DNA from: Dimorphilus gyrociliatus
Taxonomy: Eukaryota; Annelida; Polychaeta; Dinophilidae
Direction: 5' to 3'
Assembly: GCA_904063045.1 (NCBI GenBank)
Contig: CAJFCJ010000026.1
Span: 722,964-786,963, forward strand
DNA: 64,000 nucleotides
Below are positions 13,720 through 25,004 of the stretch, piece by piece; the first letter of the stretch is position 1, and every line of letters begins with the position of its first letter. The notes beneath the pieces are model-generated. The model was not told the origin of the DNA. It worked only from the letters and a program-made list of their open reading frames with translations, and ran no database searches. Position numbers and translations under genes: made by a program.

Positions 13720-13880
13720 AGAGCTGTACAGAAACAATACGACAACATTCAATTTTACTATAAACTCCTTTTCCAGTCAACAAGCAACGATTTTCAACAA
13801 GATTGAACTTTTATTCAGATATTCTTTTAGAATAGGTGAAGTTGATATACAGTATTCATATATATGTGCAAAATCAACAA
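13720..13880 (+). pseudogene. Orphan F5/8C-like exon
   Basis: One exon-sized frame reads VELYRNNTTTFNFTINS and ends with FRIGEVDIQYSYIC. It matches in order the penultimate exon of the F5/8C-like gene at 8206 (ending YKLSEVDIYIC) and the equivalent at 20366 (LRISEVNLFL). No flanking exons of the family were found, so it is a gene fragment left by duplication or decay. Confidence 0.6.
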
Positions 13881-14439
13881 CTTATCTCTTATGATCTCTT
13901 CCTCGTTCTCTTTACTTATTACATGATTCCAGATTTAACTTTCAAAACTATTGCCAAACTTTACTATATCATTTTTTTTTGTTTTATAGGACCTTTCCAA
14001 TTGATCAAATATCTTGTTGATGCAAAATAAATTTGCTATAAATCATTTACTTTCTTTAAGTTCCTGCGATTTGTTAACATTGAAAAAAAAACAACCCTTG
14101 TAAAACAATATTGCTTTTGCGTCTTTCTGTTTTGTTTTTAATGAAACTTGTCCTTACAGATACTTATTGTATTCTTGATTGTTCTTTCATGATCTTTATA
14201 ATATCAATACGAAAAAAGACCTTTAAAAAATGCGATCGCCTCTTTACGTTTCTAATATAAACAAAAAAAGTTATTGTTTATTAAAGCTTCAATATCGCTC
14301 AAGTTGTATTTTCGCATTAAAAGGTAAAATTATCGATAAGTAGTTGGGGTTTATTTTTTTTAAGTTCTATTGAATATAAAAATATTTTTTTACTTTTATC
14401 AACGGATATCGCTGTATGGATTATCAGCCTAATCATAAA

Positions 14440-14720
14440 CAAATAATTATACATTTTTATCCAATCAAAATTAGAATTATGAATATTTTTATCCAATCAA
14501 AGATGGAATTAACGTATTTTTTATCCAATTAGAAACAGAATTGTGCAATTAAAAAAAAAAGAAACGTTATGTATTTTTAACCAATCATAAAAAGACTTAA
14601 TATTTATTTTATCCAATCATAAACAGACTTTACTTATTTTTATCCAATAAATATAAAGAAATTTTTTATTTTCTTAGCCAATCAGATTTATCGAAAATTC
14701 GACCAATCAGTAATTTCTAA
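14440..14720. repeat. Irregular array of TTTTATCCAATCA units
   Basis: CCAAT-containing words, most preceded by TTTTTATC or similar, recur about every 30-55 bases roughly eight times between 14458 and 14705. The units are imperfect. Related CCAATCA words occur at 12480-12530. It could be a decayed satellite or a CCAAT-box cluster. Confidence 0.55.
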
Positions 14721-16500
14721 AACATTTTCCCAGAAAATGGTTCTAAAAATGCGGTTGAAAATTTTTTTCAAGTAGCGAATATACGGAAAAGATGTAATTA
14801 TAATTATAAATAATTTTTAAATAAATAAAATTCTCTTGAAAACTTATGAAATTTTTAAATGTTTTTTTTTCAAACCTTTACCAGTTATCATTTTTTATAG
14901 TTGATAACATTTTTCTAAAGAACGCAAAAACCAAAAGAATAATCTATTAAACATGCGAAAGCAGCCGAAGACAATGGAAAAAAGAAATATTTTATTTGGA
15001 TCCAGTCAATAGAACGTAAACTCTCGTAGCGGAAAGAAAGTTCAGGCTTAGGAAGGTATTGTACATGGTACATTGATGAAATTTTGTTCTATTATTAAAT
15101 GTTAATCAACTAATTAGTTTAAAAGTAAAGGAAAAATTATTCTACTAAGACTATACAATATAATAGCTTTGATCTCAACAAAAGAACAAACAAAGTCTAT
15201 CTGAGAAGTTCCAAAAGAAGAATTTTTTCCCTTACTCGTTTCGTTTTATTACAATGTTTATTAATGAGAGTAGCTAATTTTGTTTTATTTTTAAGGTCTT
15301 GGAAATAAACAACAATATATATCATCATCCTTTTGGAAGAAACAATCTCATTTTGGTCAGTAATAAAATAGAACGTTTGCATTTAGAACTACAAAAAGCG
15401 GAACAACCCTTGACGAATTATACAAGTAAATTCTGGAAAATTTGACGCTGACAAAAACGAAATGATCCAAGAGAAAATTTTGAGGAAAATGTTTCGTTCG
15501 CTAAACGAAACTATTACACTTATTTAGCAAAGAAATACGATGTTTTAGAACTTCTGGAATTCATCAAACTGACTATTTAAACTATTGATAGAGAATTTCA
15601 ATAATTTAAAATGAGATGTATTCTTTGAGCCTATCAATCGTACAATTATCAATACCAATGGAATCCAAAGAAATAGTTGCGAATACCAGCATCATCAAGT
15701 GAAACCACTTATTGTATAATGTCCAGGCTTCATGCCTTATGAAAAATGATGCAGGAGAGATACGAGGCTTTCTTAGACACGTCAAGTATGAAGAAACTAT
15801 TGAACAGACAAATATAGCTCTAAGCAGAAAATGCAAAAGGATTCGAAGATGGTATTATTGATGAAACGTGCGCTAATACAGTCCAAAGGGGTCAGATCGA
15901 TTTGATAAATGTATGTCCTATGTTACCAGGATAACTTTACCGAATTTATTCATCTCAGACCATTAAGGACAAAAGGTGGCTTCTGAAGTTGGCATGCGTT
16001 TTTAAGAAATATTTAATCAGCAAGGCGCCTGAGATATTCTCCGATCTGAATTTGTGGCAGACGTAACAAAGAAATATGATCAAAAGATCCAAAATGGCAT
16101 AAAATATTTCAAAAGTTGGAGATTTTCCATCTTATAGATAGACCTCTGGTTGATCTTGCAAATATTTTGGTGATAATTTTAAAAGAAAAGTACCAATTGG
16201 ATAATCAGCAAATTCTACAATGGTAATAAAGTAATCCATTTAAAAACAAATTTCCGATGTAAAAGAAGAAGAGTTTTCTTTCTGTAAAGAAGATATCGAA
16301 ATTAAGTAATATATCAGTAGATCAAGGCCTTCGTAGATATTGTATATATCAGATATCAGAAGATGTAAAGATCGACACTGTGACTGTAGTTGTAACCGCT
16401 ACAAGAACATATAGAAACAAATAAGTTGATGGAACATTTTTACATTCAAGTTTATACTAGTTTCTGTATGTTCAGTGTATAAATTTACATATATAAATTA
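14721..16500. other. Repeat-derived DNA without intact genes
   Basis: Stop-ridden frames. The part from about 15400 to 16500 has a composition and residual frames suggesting decayed transposon sequence upstream of the mariner remnant, but no specific motif could be assigned. Confidence 0.4.
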
Positions 16501-16512
16501 GTTGCTGGAGAT

Positions 16513-16896
16513 TAATCTTGGATTCATCTCTATGATCCTGAATCAAAAATGGCTTTTTTGACTTATAAACATACCTCATCTTCACTTGAAAAAAAGCTAA
16601 AAATGGCTAAATCATCTGGAAAGCTGATGTGTACTGTTTTCTGGGATCGTTCAGGCATAATCCATATTGATAAATAAATCAAGGATGGTCTATATGTTCA
16701 CATCTCCCATACACCACCTGTTTGGACGACTAAACGATCATATGAAGGAAGTTAACTATATAATCAGGAGGAGTTAAAAAAAGATATCTGGAAATTACTG
16801 AGGAGAAAACCATTTTATCGGAATGGCATTGATTTACTTCCATCCAAATGGCAGACGTGTATAAACAATGGAGGGGACTATCAAAAAATAAAATAG
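16513..16896 (+). pseudogene. Mariner transposase remnant
   Basis: The frame from 16513 reads GD, a stop, then SWIHLYDPESK, followed by SSGKLMCTVFWDRSGIIHID, matching the catalytic core of mariner DD34D transposases. Further on, LLPSKWQTCINNGGDYQK resembles the C-terminal end of the same family, stopping at 16896. The segment between, which should carry the last catalytic Asp, is missing, and there are several in-frame stops. It is a dead, internally deleted copy. Confidence 0.75.
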
Positions 16897-17631
16897 ATAA
16901 TTTCCCTGTAGTAGACTATAGGCTATGATATCATCGAGTTTCGCTGAATGCCTTAAAATGTTTCTTCGGGTTAGGGTTTTTGCATTGAAATACACTCTTA
17001 GTTATCATTTTGTAACGGCCTAGGCAGTTTCACCTCATATGACGATCTTAGCATCACAGTCGAATTGTTATGATCTTGACGTCAACGCATATTCTTTATC
17101 GACTAAATTACATCAACGACAAGGGACAATATGGTAACGGTATTGTCAAAGAACAATGATGCAAAATGGAGTTCATATATGTATCAGGAGCTCTCATGAT
17201 TCTATTATTCTTTGTACCAAGATGGTGACAGAGTCTCTGTTAATATAATTATAGCTAGAAAAAAAACATTTACATTGTTTTCATATTCAAAACTATATAA
17301 AGAAAAAAAATTCGGCACCTTTCATCTTATATATTTATAATAACTATTCTTGCAATCTTACCAACAAGATAGATAGGTTTAAGATCAGCAAGTGACCAGA
17401 ATGACACATTTATCATTTGATTTGTTATTTCGGATTAGTAATTATTAATCGATAAGAATAGTTTAACTTGTTTGACAAACAACTTGAAATAGATTGTTGT
17501 TAAATTTGGCCTGAAAAAAATCATTTATCTTTTCCACAAAGATTTCAGCGATGTTTGTTTGAAAATTTCGAAACAAACACGTAGTTCGGAAGAAGAACAA
17601 CTTTTATAAAAGTCTATCTAATCTTATTATA
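16897..17631. other. Intergenic between mariner remnant and inverted repeat
   Basis: AT-rich; no gene seen. Confidence 0.4.
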
Positions 17632-19087
17632 CTCTAACATTCCGTTCAATTGTATTCATTTTAAATTAGTCTAAGACGGAAAGAACAAACCAAGCAACAT
17701 TCCATTCAGGTAATCAGAATGCTCTTGGATTGGTCTATTCTTCGGACACTGTAGGCTTACATTCACAATTAAAAGTGCGTTTCGAATAATAAAACGGCCT
17801 TCGGTTAAGAGTTGGACAAAATAATTAATATTAAATAAGGGATAGCGATGAGGTCGCGTTAGGATATTCTTCTCCGGGATATCATTCCCTATCATTCTTT
17901 ATTTTTTTCCATATTATCTACGTTGTTTAAGCAATATCTTAGCTTTTCCCCGAATTCCTGTCCATATATAGATAGATGGATTAACAGAAGATTACATGCG
18001 ATCTTCTTATGATCATCCTACAAGACTGTTGATTTGTTGATTTGTTGTTCTGTTGATCTATTGATGAAGCCAATCTATCTCTTCTAAGATACTAAAATCT
18101 TGATAAGCCCAATCAAAAAGACGTTATTATTATATAGAAAATTGGTCGTTAGATTAGAGATTCGTATGATAAGAATCGTTCTTTTCCTTTCATTTCGCTA
18201 TTTACAACGCGTTCTATTCATTGACGGTAAATTGTAAACGAGGATAAGGAGTTGTATCATAGATATCCTTATTCGTCCTCGTAAATACAATCATTATTAT
18301 CCAACAAATGTTTCACCTTTTCCCGTGATCATCGTTGAAAAATGACCCAGAAATCGGATTCATCATTATTATCATTATTATCATGCAATTTTGAATGAAC
18401 GTTAAACGCCTTCTTTATACTCTTGTAGACGCCTTTTCATCATTCATACCCCTTCACTCTTCCTCCTCTTTACACTGTACATTTCAGTAATTTGTTCGTT
18501 TTCCTACTTTTTTCAAAGATAAGGGAGTTGTATGATAGATATCATTCATTTTTCTAAAAACTTGCAATTTGAACGAAATTTTCGTTTCGTATTTCCCACA
18601 AATATCACGCAAACGACAGAGTACGAAAAATAAGGGTAGACGCCTCAAAGTAACGCCATAAAACGGTAAAAAATAAGCGTTATGTTTAATCGTTATTTTC
18701 TCTTTGACAATAGCTTTTTAAAGGGAAAAAAAGCGAGTATCCATTAGTTTGGGGAAGGTAGAACAATAATTAACTGTGGGAAGAGAGTAGAACGATGGAA
18801 GAGAGGAGAAAATGGAAGATTAAGATTAGAGAATTTTTTACGAAGGATAAAAAAATCGAACCTGAAATTTGGACGATGAAAAGTATAAAAAAAGGTATAA
18901 AAGTTGTTTTTTAGTTGTTTACGAATTGAATTTTTTAAGTTGTCGAGTTTGACGATTGATGGAGATCCTACAATGGAAACCCCGTCTTATAAATTGAGTA
19001 TATGATACATTTGAACCCCCTTTCAAAATGTTGAAACTGTACTTAAAAAACGCTGCCAACGTGTCACTTGAACAGTATAAAAGGTGA
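17632..19087 (+). repeat. Left arm of a large inverted repeat
   Basis: This block matches the reverse complement of 23128-24625 over almost its whole length. The outer end starts CTCTAACATTCCGTTCA here and ends as its complement at 24625; the inner end is GAACAGTATAAAAGGTGA in both. Differences seen are point changes plus a few small indels, the largest near 17720-17750. Inside the arm, a word of about 22 bases (GGAGTTGTATCATAGATATC and a near copy) occurs at about 18248 and 18522. The open frame at 17671-17895 (-), shared by both arms, diverges at its end and shows no known motif. Confidence 0.95.
18866..19083 (+). promoter_or_regulatory. Conserved promoter block with TATA box (copy 1)
   Basis: TATAAAAG at 19076-19083. 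About 115 bases upstream is GAGATCCTA (about 18963) and before it TTTTTTAAGTTGTCGAGTTT (about 18931). The same order and spacing occur at the right arm (minus strand) and in a diverged third copy at 29045-29255. Conservation of order and spacing in a diverged copy argues for function as a polymerase II promoter rather than mere repeat identity. Confidence 0.6.
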
Positions 19088-19106
19088 GGCGAAAGCATTA
19101 GTTGTC

Positions 19107-19890
19107 AAAAGTTTTCAGAATGATTGTCTAAAAGCCGAAGAAAGTCGAAAGCTTAAGCTTCAGCTTAAGCTAATGCTGAAGGGCATGGCGAAGCCTACGA
19201 AAGGCATTGAGCTGTCCGCTTTCGGTTAGAAAATGGAGTTTGCATAACGATTCACCGTAAGTAATTAATTTTAAATTGTTTGTCATGTATATATATATAT
19301 ATAAAGTTTGTTTGTTTGTTTGTAGCAATATTCTTCGTAAGTCTACTACGATGGTGTCTGTAGATAAGAGATTTCGAGTAAGTATTAGAATATTGAATAG
19401 AATTGTTGCTATGTTCTGATAATAGATTACCCAATTAGATCCAAAAATTTATCATTCATTCCCATACCAGAAATAAACTGAAGGTATTTTATGCCATCTG
19501 TCAAATTTTGGGGTCCGCGATGACCCCTCCTTGGTTGGTAAGTAGAAATTTGAATTTGAATAAGCGTTGATTATTTACTGAATGTTTTTGTTAACAGCCA
19601 GACGAGAGCGCCAAGAGGGAGGTTACAATAACCTCCCGCCACCCAGGATGTGAAACCTGGGTAACTTTGACAGATTGGCCGTTCTAGAAGAACATTTTTT
19701 CACGAACAAGGCCTAAGGAGAAAGCCCGAGCAAACTTCTTAAACAAAGCAATAAGAGCAAACAATAGCAATGAAAAAAGAGGAATAGGGGAAACCCGTAT
19801 TTTTCAAGACATCAATCAACTCTAACAAATACGTAACGAAACAATTAATAGCGTTCCTTTTTGACAATAAAATCTGGAAAACTAAAAACT
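19107..19890 (+). ncRNA. Putative spliced hairpin-rich non-coding transcript (copy 1)
   Basis: Start is inferred about 30 bases after the TATA box. Plausible exons are 19107-19256, 19326-19377, 19471-19537 and 19598 to a polyadenylation signal AATAAA at 19866; donors are GTAAGT and introns 60-93 bases. No frame of useful length crosses the junctions. Exons carry perfect short stems: GGGGTC/GACCCC (19510-19527), GGGAGGTTA/TAACCTCCC (19617-19637) and ACCCAGG/CCTGGGT (19641-19662); exon 1 has a tandem AGCTTAAGCT palindrome near 19150-19172. All of this is read from sequence; transcription is inferred. A coding gene with weak frames cannot be excluded. Confidence 0.4.
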
Positions 19891-20365
19891 ATTTGACTTT
19901 GTTTATTTATCGATTTAGGTTTCTTGTTTCTTCTTCTTGTTTCTTTCCTATCTTTGGCACTCTTTTTGTCTCTGATGTTATTGAGGAATGTCGTTTGACT
20001 GACTGTTCTATACAGTTGTCGGCTCTTGTCTTTTTTACGAGTAGTGTCTGAGGTTTTAATCGATGATATTGAAATTCTTTATCCTCTTCTCTCTCTCTCT
20101 CTCTCTTTATAGCCTAAATCTAATAAGTAGATAGACAATTGTTATTAATAACGTTTACTTTCCAATTATTTCATAAACAAGTCTATTGGAAAAACTGTTG
20201 TCTTTGGAACTGTCCCTAAGATGGGTCACTGTTTTTTTAATCTAATCTATATATATTGAATAGTATAGTTTATGCGATATACTCTGTCAACTCTCACTTT
20301 TTATCCAACAGATGATTTGCGCGCATTGCTTTTGAAGAGATTTTTACACGCTTTTGTAGAGAGGA
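19891..20365. other. Intergenic upstream of F5/8C gene
   Basis: Holds a CT microsatellite at about 20089-20107 and otherwise AT-rich DNA, presumably the promoter region of the gene at 20366. Confidence 0.4.
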
Positions 20366-22461
20366 ATGAGAAGATTGAGTCCTATCTTATTTGCGGTTGC
20401 AATTGTCTGCAAATTGTTGAGTTGTATGATTGCGGATAATTTAAATATTGCCGAGAATAAACCGTCATTTCAAGCTGCCACTTTGGGTGATGATCATCAT
20501 TCAGGAAAGGCTAACGATAATAAATGGCCAATTTATCAGAGCGCGGTTATCTTTGAGAAGATTGGTCAAAAATCTTGGTGGTCAGTCTATCTGGGTGGAT
20601 ACTATAATGTAAACAGAGTTTGCCTTTTGAATACGTATTCGTACGGTAAATAAATAAATAAATAAACAGACAAACAATCTTCTCTTGAATACATATATGT
20701 TATTCAAATTTATTCAAATTAACTAGGTTCTCTAGGAAATTTCATCGTTACAACGCACAAATACATTCTGCATAAGGCAAGTCGACAAACCTGCTTCAAG
20801 TTCTTTGATCAAGTTGAGAAATCGCTGCCAAACAACCTAAATTACAAATGCTTTAGTTGTAATTGTAACGGTTCATTTGCAACAATTACAAACAATATTG
20901 AAAACAAACTTTTATCAGTTGGAGATGTAAAGATCGAAGGAAAAAAGTTATCTTCAACAGGTTGGTTGGTATATTTTGGGTAGAATTCTTTCTATCAATC
21001 TCTCTCTCTCTCTCTCTTTCTCAATTTTGCTCACTCTTTTTTCCGTTTTAGAATACAATTTCATCGATTTAGATAACGTGACAGTTTTTTATGGAAGAGA
21101 TAAAAATCCTTTCAAATCAACAACTATTCTAAATGACAAACTAATGAATACTTATTATACAACTTGGACCGATTCACCATCTTTATTAAACGCCTTCTTC
21201 AGGGTGGATTTTGTCAATTATGTTACAATTAAGACGATCGTATTAGATACGAATATACTGACAAACAAATTTAAGCTTTATAATCTCTTCATATCTCTTA
21301 ATAAAATCCCGTCGACCATCTATAACGAGGAATATCAACAATTCTGTAGGAAAAATTACACTGCAAAATACAAAGGTCTCGGTATGGTTACAATGGTTTT
21401 TAACTGTCCAACTGCAATAACTGGTAAATATCTTTTATTCTCCAACTATCAACAAGACAAATCGTTGAATATTGCTGGTTTAAGCGTGTATGGAAAATAT
21501 ACGTTATCTTCTTCCCAAAGTATAATACCTTCTTTCTTTCTTTTGTCAATCAATTTATATTAATTACACATCTCTGTCTTCTTCCTCTCTCTCTCTCTCT
21601 TAGACGACCAATTGGAAATGAATACCAGCATTCTATCGATAAGAAACAACGTCCACGTAATAACAAATCTTCTTCTGGATAACGTTTACCTTCTAGACGG
21701 AACATCCGAAACAATCTCCCTGGACAGTGAAGACGAGGTTGTCATAGAGATAAATAATACGGCTATCGATACAATTTGTTTAACGGGTAATTTATCTCTC
21801 TTCTCTTTTCTCTAAAAAAAAAAACAATACTCCTTTAACGATGCAAACAGTACTCAACAATGGATCAATCTCCTCCGACTACGGTCTAAATGGCCAAGTT
21901 TATCATCAAGACAACCCATTCGTCTCTATTCAATTTCCAACCTACTTTCGATACGAGCAGACAGTTTGTCAAAGTTTCACCGTCACACAAGCGTCTAAAA
22001 TACACATCTACTCAAAGTATTCATTAAGAATAAGCGAAGTCAATTTGTTCCTTTCGCTAAACAAATTCTTCTATCGAGGTTCGTAAAAAACAACTTTTAC
22101 TACATACAAAACAAACAATACAAACAAACAAAACAATTCTAAAACAGTCGACGTCCAAAACTTTTCAACAAACTGCCTCAACCAGAGTACAAACCATAGA
22201 GTAGTTTTACCGCAATCATTGGTCAAAGATTGCAAAGGTATTGGTATCGTTGCAGCTAGTTATCATCGTCGTCATCTTCAAAATCTCTATATTCTCTACG
22301 GAATCACCGACAAACACGCAACAATATGCCCAAGTGGCGGTTATCTAATCAACAATGATACTATTATCTACCTCTATTCCTGCAATTCAAAAATACTTCA
22401 AGATATAATCATCGTCAACCTAAACACCCAATTTACACTTAGGCACTTAGTCCTACTCTAA
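20366..22461 (+). CDS. Multi-module F5/8 type C-like secreted protein
   Basis: Exons 20366-20645, 20727-20960, 21050-21519, 21604-21786, 21851-22078 and 22148-22461, all phase-1 introns. Signal peptide (MRRLSPILFAVAIVCKLLSC), then a first F5/8C-like module (NIAENKPSFQA, SWWSVYLGGYYNVNRVC, CFSCNCNGSFATI), then two diverged modules including FFRVDFVNYVTIKTI and LRISEVNLFL. Extracellular glycan or surface binding is inferred from the family. The gene lies alone in the 4-kb spacer of the inverted repeat, between two inward-facing promoters. Two introns use CT microsatellites as their polypyrimidine tracts. Its exons are less AT-rich than those of the 8206 paralogue. Confidence 0.82.
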
Positions 22462-22524
22462 TACCACTATCCCTTCTCCTCGATTACTATCATACAACTC
22501 CTAATATATAAAGACAAACACTCT

Positions 22525-23107
22525 TTTGATTTTGTTATACTCATTTATTTTGTTTTTTCTTTAAGCAAAAAGCGGGGAACGATATGCATTGCGATTAAAA
22601 ACGGGGACATTTAAAAACACACACACACAATAGACGCTTCAAGCGTCTAAATCGCGCTTCATCAACATAGATAACGTTGTCTCTTGATTTAGTAATTAGT
22701 AGTAGCTCAATCGTTTCTAGATATGGTTTCCATAGGATCTGTATCTTTATCGCTTCCAATCATCTTAGACAATCAATGATAAGATGAGAAAAAAAAACAT
22801 CATTCTCTACCGAAAGTGATGGCGCCATCACGCTACCAAAGTAAGTCTGACGCTATAAACAATAACACAATCAATATCATCACCATCAAGATAAATTCAA
22901 TTACTTACGAAACAATTCCTATTCCAGATTGTCGTGCATCAACATCTGACTGGCTGGTCGGAAAACTGCAAAATTCAAACTATTTAGTACAAACATTTTA
23001 TATTTAAAACATACAAACTTACCGTTTTCTGACCAACCATTCTCGACTATTCCTTCTTTCTAACCCTCGGAAGGGTTTTTTCAAACCAAAGATAGCCTGT
23101 AGAAGAC
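22525..23107 (-). ncRNA. Putative spliced hairpin-rich non-coding transcript (copy 2)
   Basis: Runs leftward from the right-arm TATA box. Exons: 23107-23023, 22965-22909 and 22852 to a minus-strand AATAAA at 22544-22549; introns are 57 and 56 bases with GTAAGT donors. The only frames are short. Perfect self-complementary segments: AACCCT/AGGGTT with a 4-base loop (23062-23077), a 16-base palindrome GTGATGGCGCCATCAC (22816-22831) and TAGACGCTT/AAGCGTCTA (22631-22649). The end of exon 1 (TGGTTGGTCAGAAAA) pairs with the start of exon 2 (TTTTCCGACCAGCCA) at 14 of 15 positions, counting one G-U. Its 3' end converges on the F5/8C gene. Transcription is inferred. Confidence 0.4.
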
Positions 23108-23127
23108 TGTCGATACTAATGTTTCTT

Positions 23128-24625
23128 TCACCTTTTATACTGTTCTAGTGACACGTTGGCAGCGTTTTTTAGGTACAGTTTCAACATTTTGAACAGGGGA
23201 AGGGGGGCGGTCAAACCTTATCCGTATTCAATTTATAAGACGGGGTTTCCATTGTAGGATCTCCATCAATCGTCAAACTCGACAACTTAAAAAATTCAAT
23301 TCGTAAACAACTAAAAAACAACTTTTATACCTTTTTTTATACTTTTCATCGTCCAAATTTCAGGTTCGATTTTTTTATCCTTCGTAAAAAATTCTCTAAT
23401 CTTAATCTTCCATTTTCTCCTCTCTTCCATCGTTCTACTCTCTTCCCACAGTTAATTATTGTTCTACCTTCCCCAAACTAATGGATACTCGCTTTTTTTC
23501 CCTTTAAAAAGCTATTGTCAAAGAGAAAATAACGATTAAACATAACGCTTATTTTTTACCGTTTTATGGCGTTACTTTGAGGCGTCTACCCTTATTTTTC
23601 GTACTCTGTCGTTTGCGTGATATTTGTGGGAAATACGAAACGAAAATTTCGTTCAAATTGCAAGTTTTTAGAAAAATGAATGATATCTATCATACAACTC
23701 CCTTATCTTTGAAAAAAGTAGGAAAACGAACAAATTACTGAAATGTACAGTGTAAAGAGGAGGAAGAGTGAAGGGGTATGAATGATGAAAAGGCGTCTAC
23801 AAGAGTATAAAGAAGGCGTTTAACGTTCATTCAAAATTGCATGATAATAATGATAATAATGATGAATCCGATTTCTGGGTCATTTTTCAACGATGATCAC
23901 GGGAAAAGGTGAAACATTTGTTGGATAATAATGATTGTATTTACGAGGACGAATAAGGATATCTATGATACAACTCCTTATCCTCGTTTACAATTTACCG
24001 TCAATGAATAGAACGCGTTGTAAATAGCGAAATGAAAGGAAAAGAACGATTCTTATCATACGAATCTCTAATCTAACGACCAATTTTCTATATAATAATA
24101 ACGTCTTTTTGATTGGGCTTATCAAGATTTTAGTATCTTAGAAGAGATAGATTGGCTTCATCAATAGATCAACAGAACAACAGATCAACAAATCAACAAA
24201 TCAACAGTCTTGTAGGATGATCATAAGAAGATCGTTTGTAATCTTCTGTTAATCCATCTATCTATATATGGACAGGAATTCGGGGAAAAGCTAAGATATT
24301 GCTTAAACAACGTAGATAATATGGAAAAAAAATAAAGAATGATAGGGAATGATATCCCGGAGAAGAATATCCTAACGCGACCTCATCGCTATCCCTTATT
24401 TAATATTAATTATTTTGTCCAGCTCTTAACCGTAGGCCGTTTTATTATTCGAAACGCACTTTTAATTGTGAATGTAAGCCTACAGTGTCACAAGAATAGA
24501 TGTGGCGTCTTTGATACTGAAATTGGAAAGAAAAGCATTCTGACTACCCGAATGGATTGATGCTTGGTTTGTTCTTTCCGTCTTAGACCATTTTAAAATG
24601 TATACAAATGAACGGAATGTTAGAG
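23128..24625 (-). repeat. Right arm of the large inverted repeat
   Basis: Reverse complement of 17632-19087 with small indels, including an extra 8-base piece in the GTTGATTTGTT-type run near 24185. Relative to the left arm it has a replaced stretch of about 45 bases near 24490-24535. The open frame at 24339-24560 is the counterpart of the left-arm frame and shares only its first two-thirds, arguing against a conserved protein. Confidence 0.95.
23132..23360 (-). promoter_or_regulatory. Conserved promoter block with TATA box (copy 2)
   Basis: TATAAAAG on the minus strand at 23139-23132, with GAGATCCTA about 118 bases upstream (complement at 23255-23263) and the TTTTTTAAGTTGTCGAGTTT block beyond. 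It points into the spacer, opposite to copy 1. Confidence 0.6.
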
Positions 24626-24932
24626 AACGATATTGCAGAAGATAAGAGAATGATACGAAAATGGAGTCGTCATAACCGTAGCCGTAACTGACCAGTTAAC
24701 AAACTACATTTGCAATTTAAAGCGTCCATCCCTTAACATACTGTTGACATAACATGATTAGAATTTTCCTAAGATTAAAGGTACAGGTAACTTATCCTGA
24801 AAAAGTTTTCCTTCAGTAGACGCTTTCTCCTGCTCTTCACAAAATCATCTTTTATGACTACGACTGTGGTCCTTTTGTATTATTTAACAGATTTGTGTTG
24901 TTAATTTTTCAGAGGATAAAAAAAAATTAACA
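24626..24932. other. Intergenic
   Basis: No gene seen between the inverted repeat and the tRNA cluster. Confidence 0.4.
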
Positions 24933-25004
24933 AGGGGGCACCCGGATTTGAACCAGGGACCTCTCGATCTGCAGTCGAATGCTCTGCCACTGAGCTATAC
25001 CCCC
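24933..25004 (-). tRNA. tRNA-Cys (anticodon GCA)
   Basis: A 72-base cloverleaf reads on the minus strand with acceptor GGGGGTA/TGCCCCC and discriminator T. It has a D-loop AGCTCAGTGGCAGAGC, an anticodon loop holding GCA within CTGCAGA, and a T-arm GGTTCAAATCC. The gene body is identical to the copies at 25390 and 28799. Confidence 0.97.

Noticed and set aside
17671-17895. Open frame shared by both inverted-repeat arms (also 24339-24560)
   Set aside because: The two copies agree only in the first two-thirds, the ends diverge by replacement of non-coding-like sequence, and no motif, signal peptide or splice partner is seen.
19107-19256. Left-arm transcript as a spliced-leader RNA gene
   Set aside because: It has a GTAAGT donor and a compact promoter, but there is no clear Sm site after the donor, and downstream acceptors with a polyadenylation signal fit ordinary splicing better.
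17632-24625. Inverted repeat as the ends of a giant DNA transposon or as LTRs
   Set aside because: No transposase in the spacer, no short target duplication visible, opposite orientation excludes LTRs, and a host-type gene fills the spacer.
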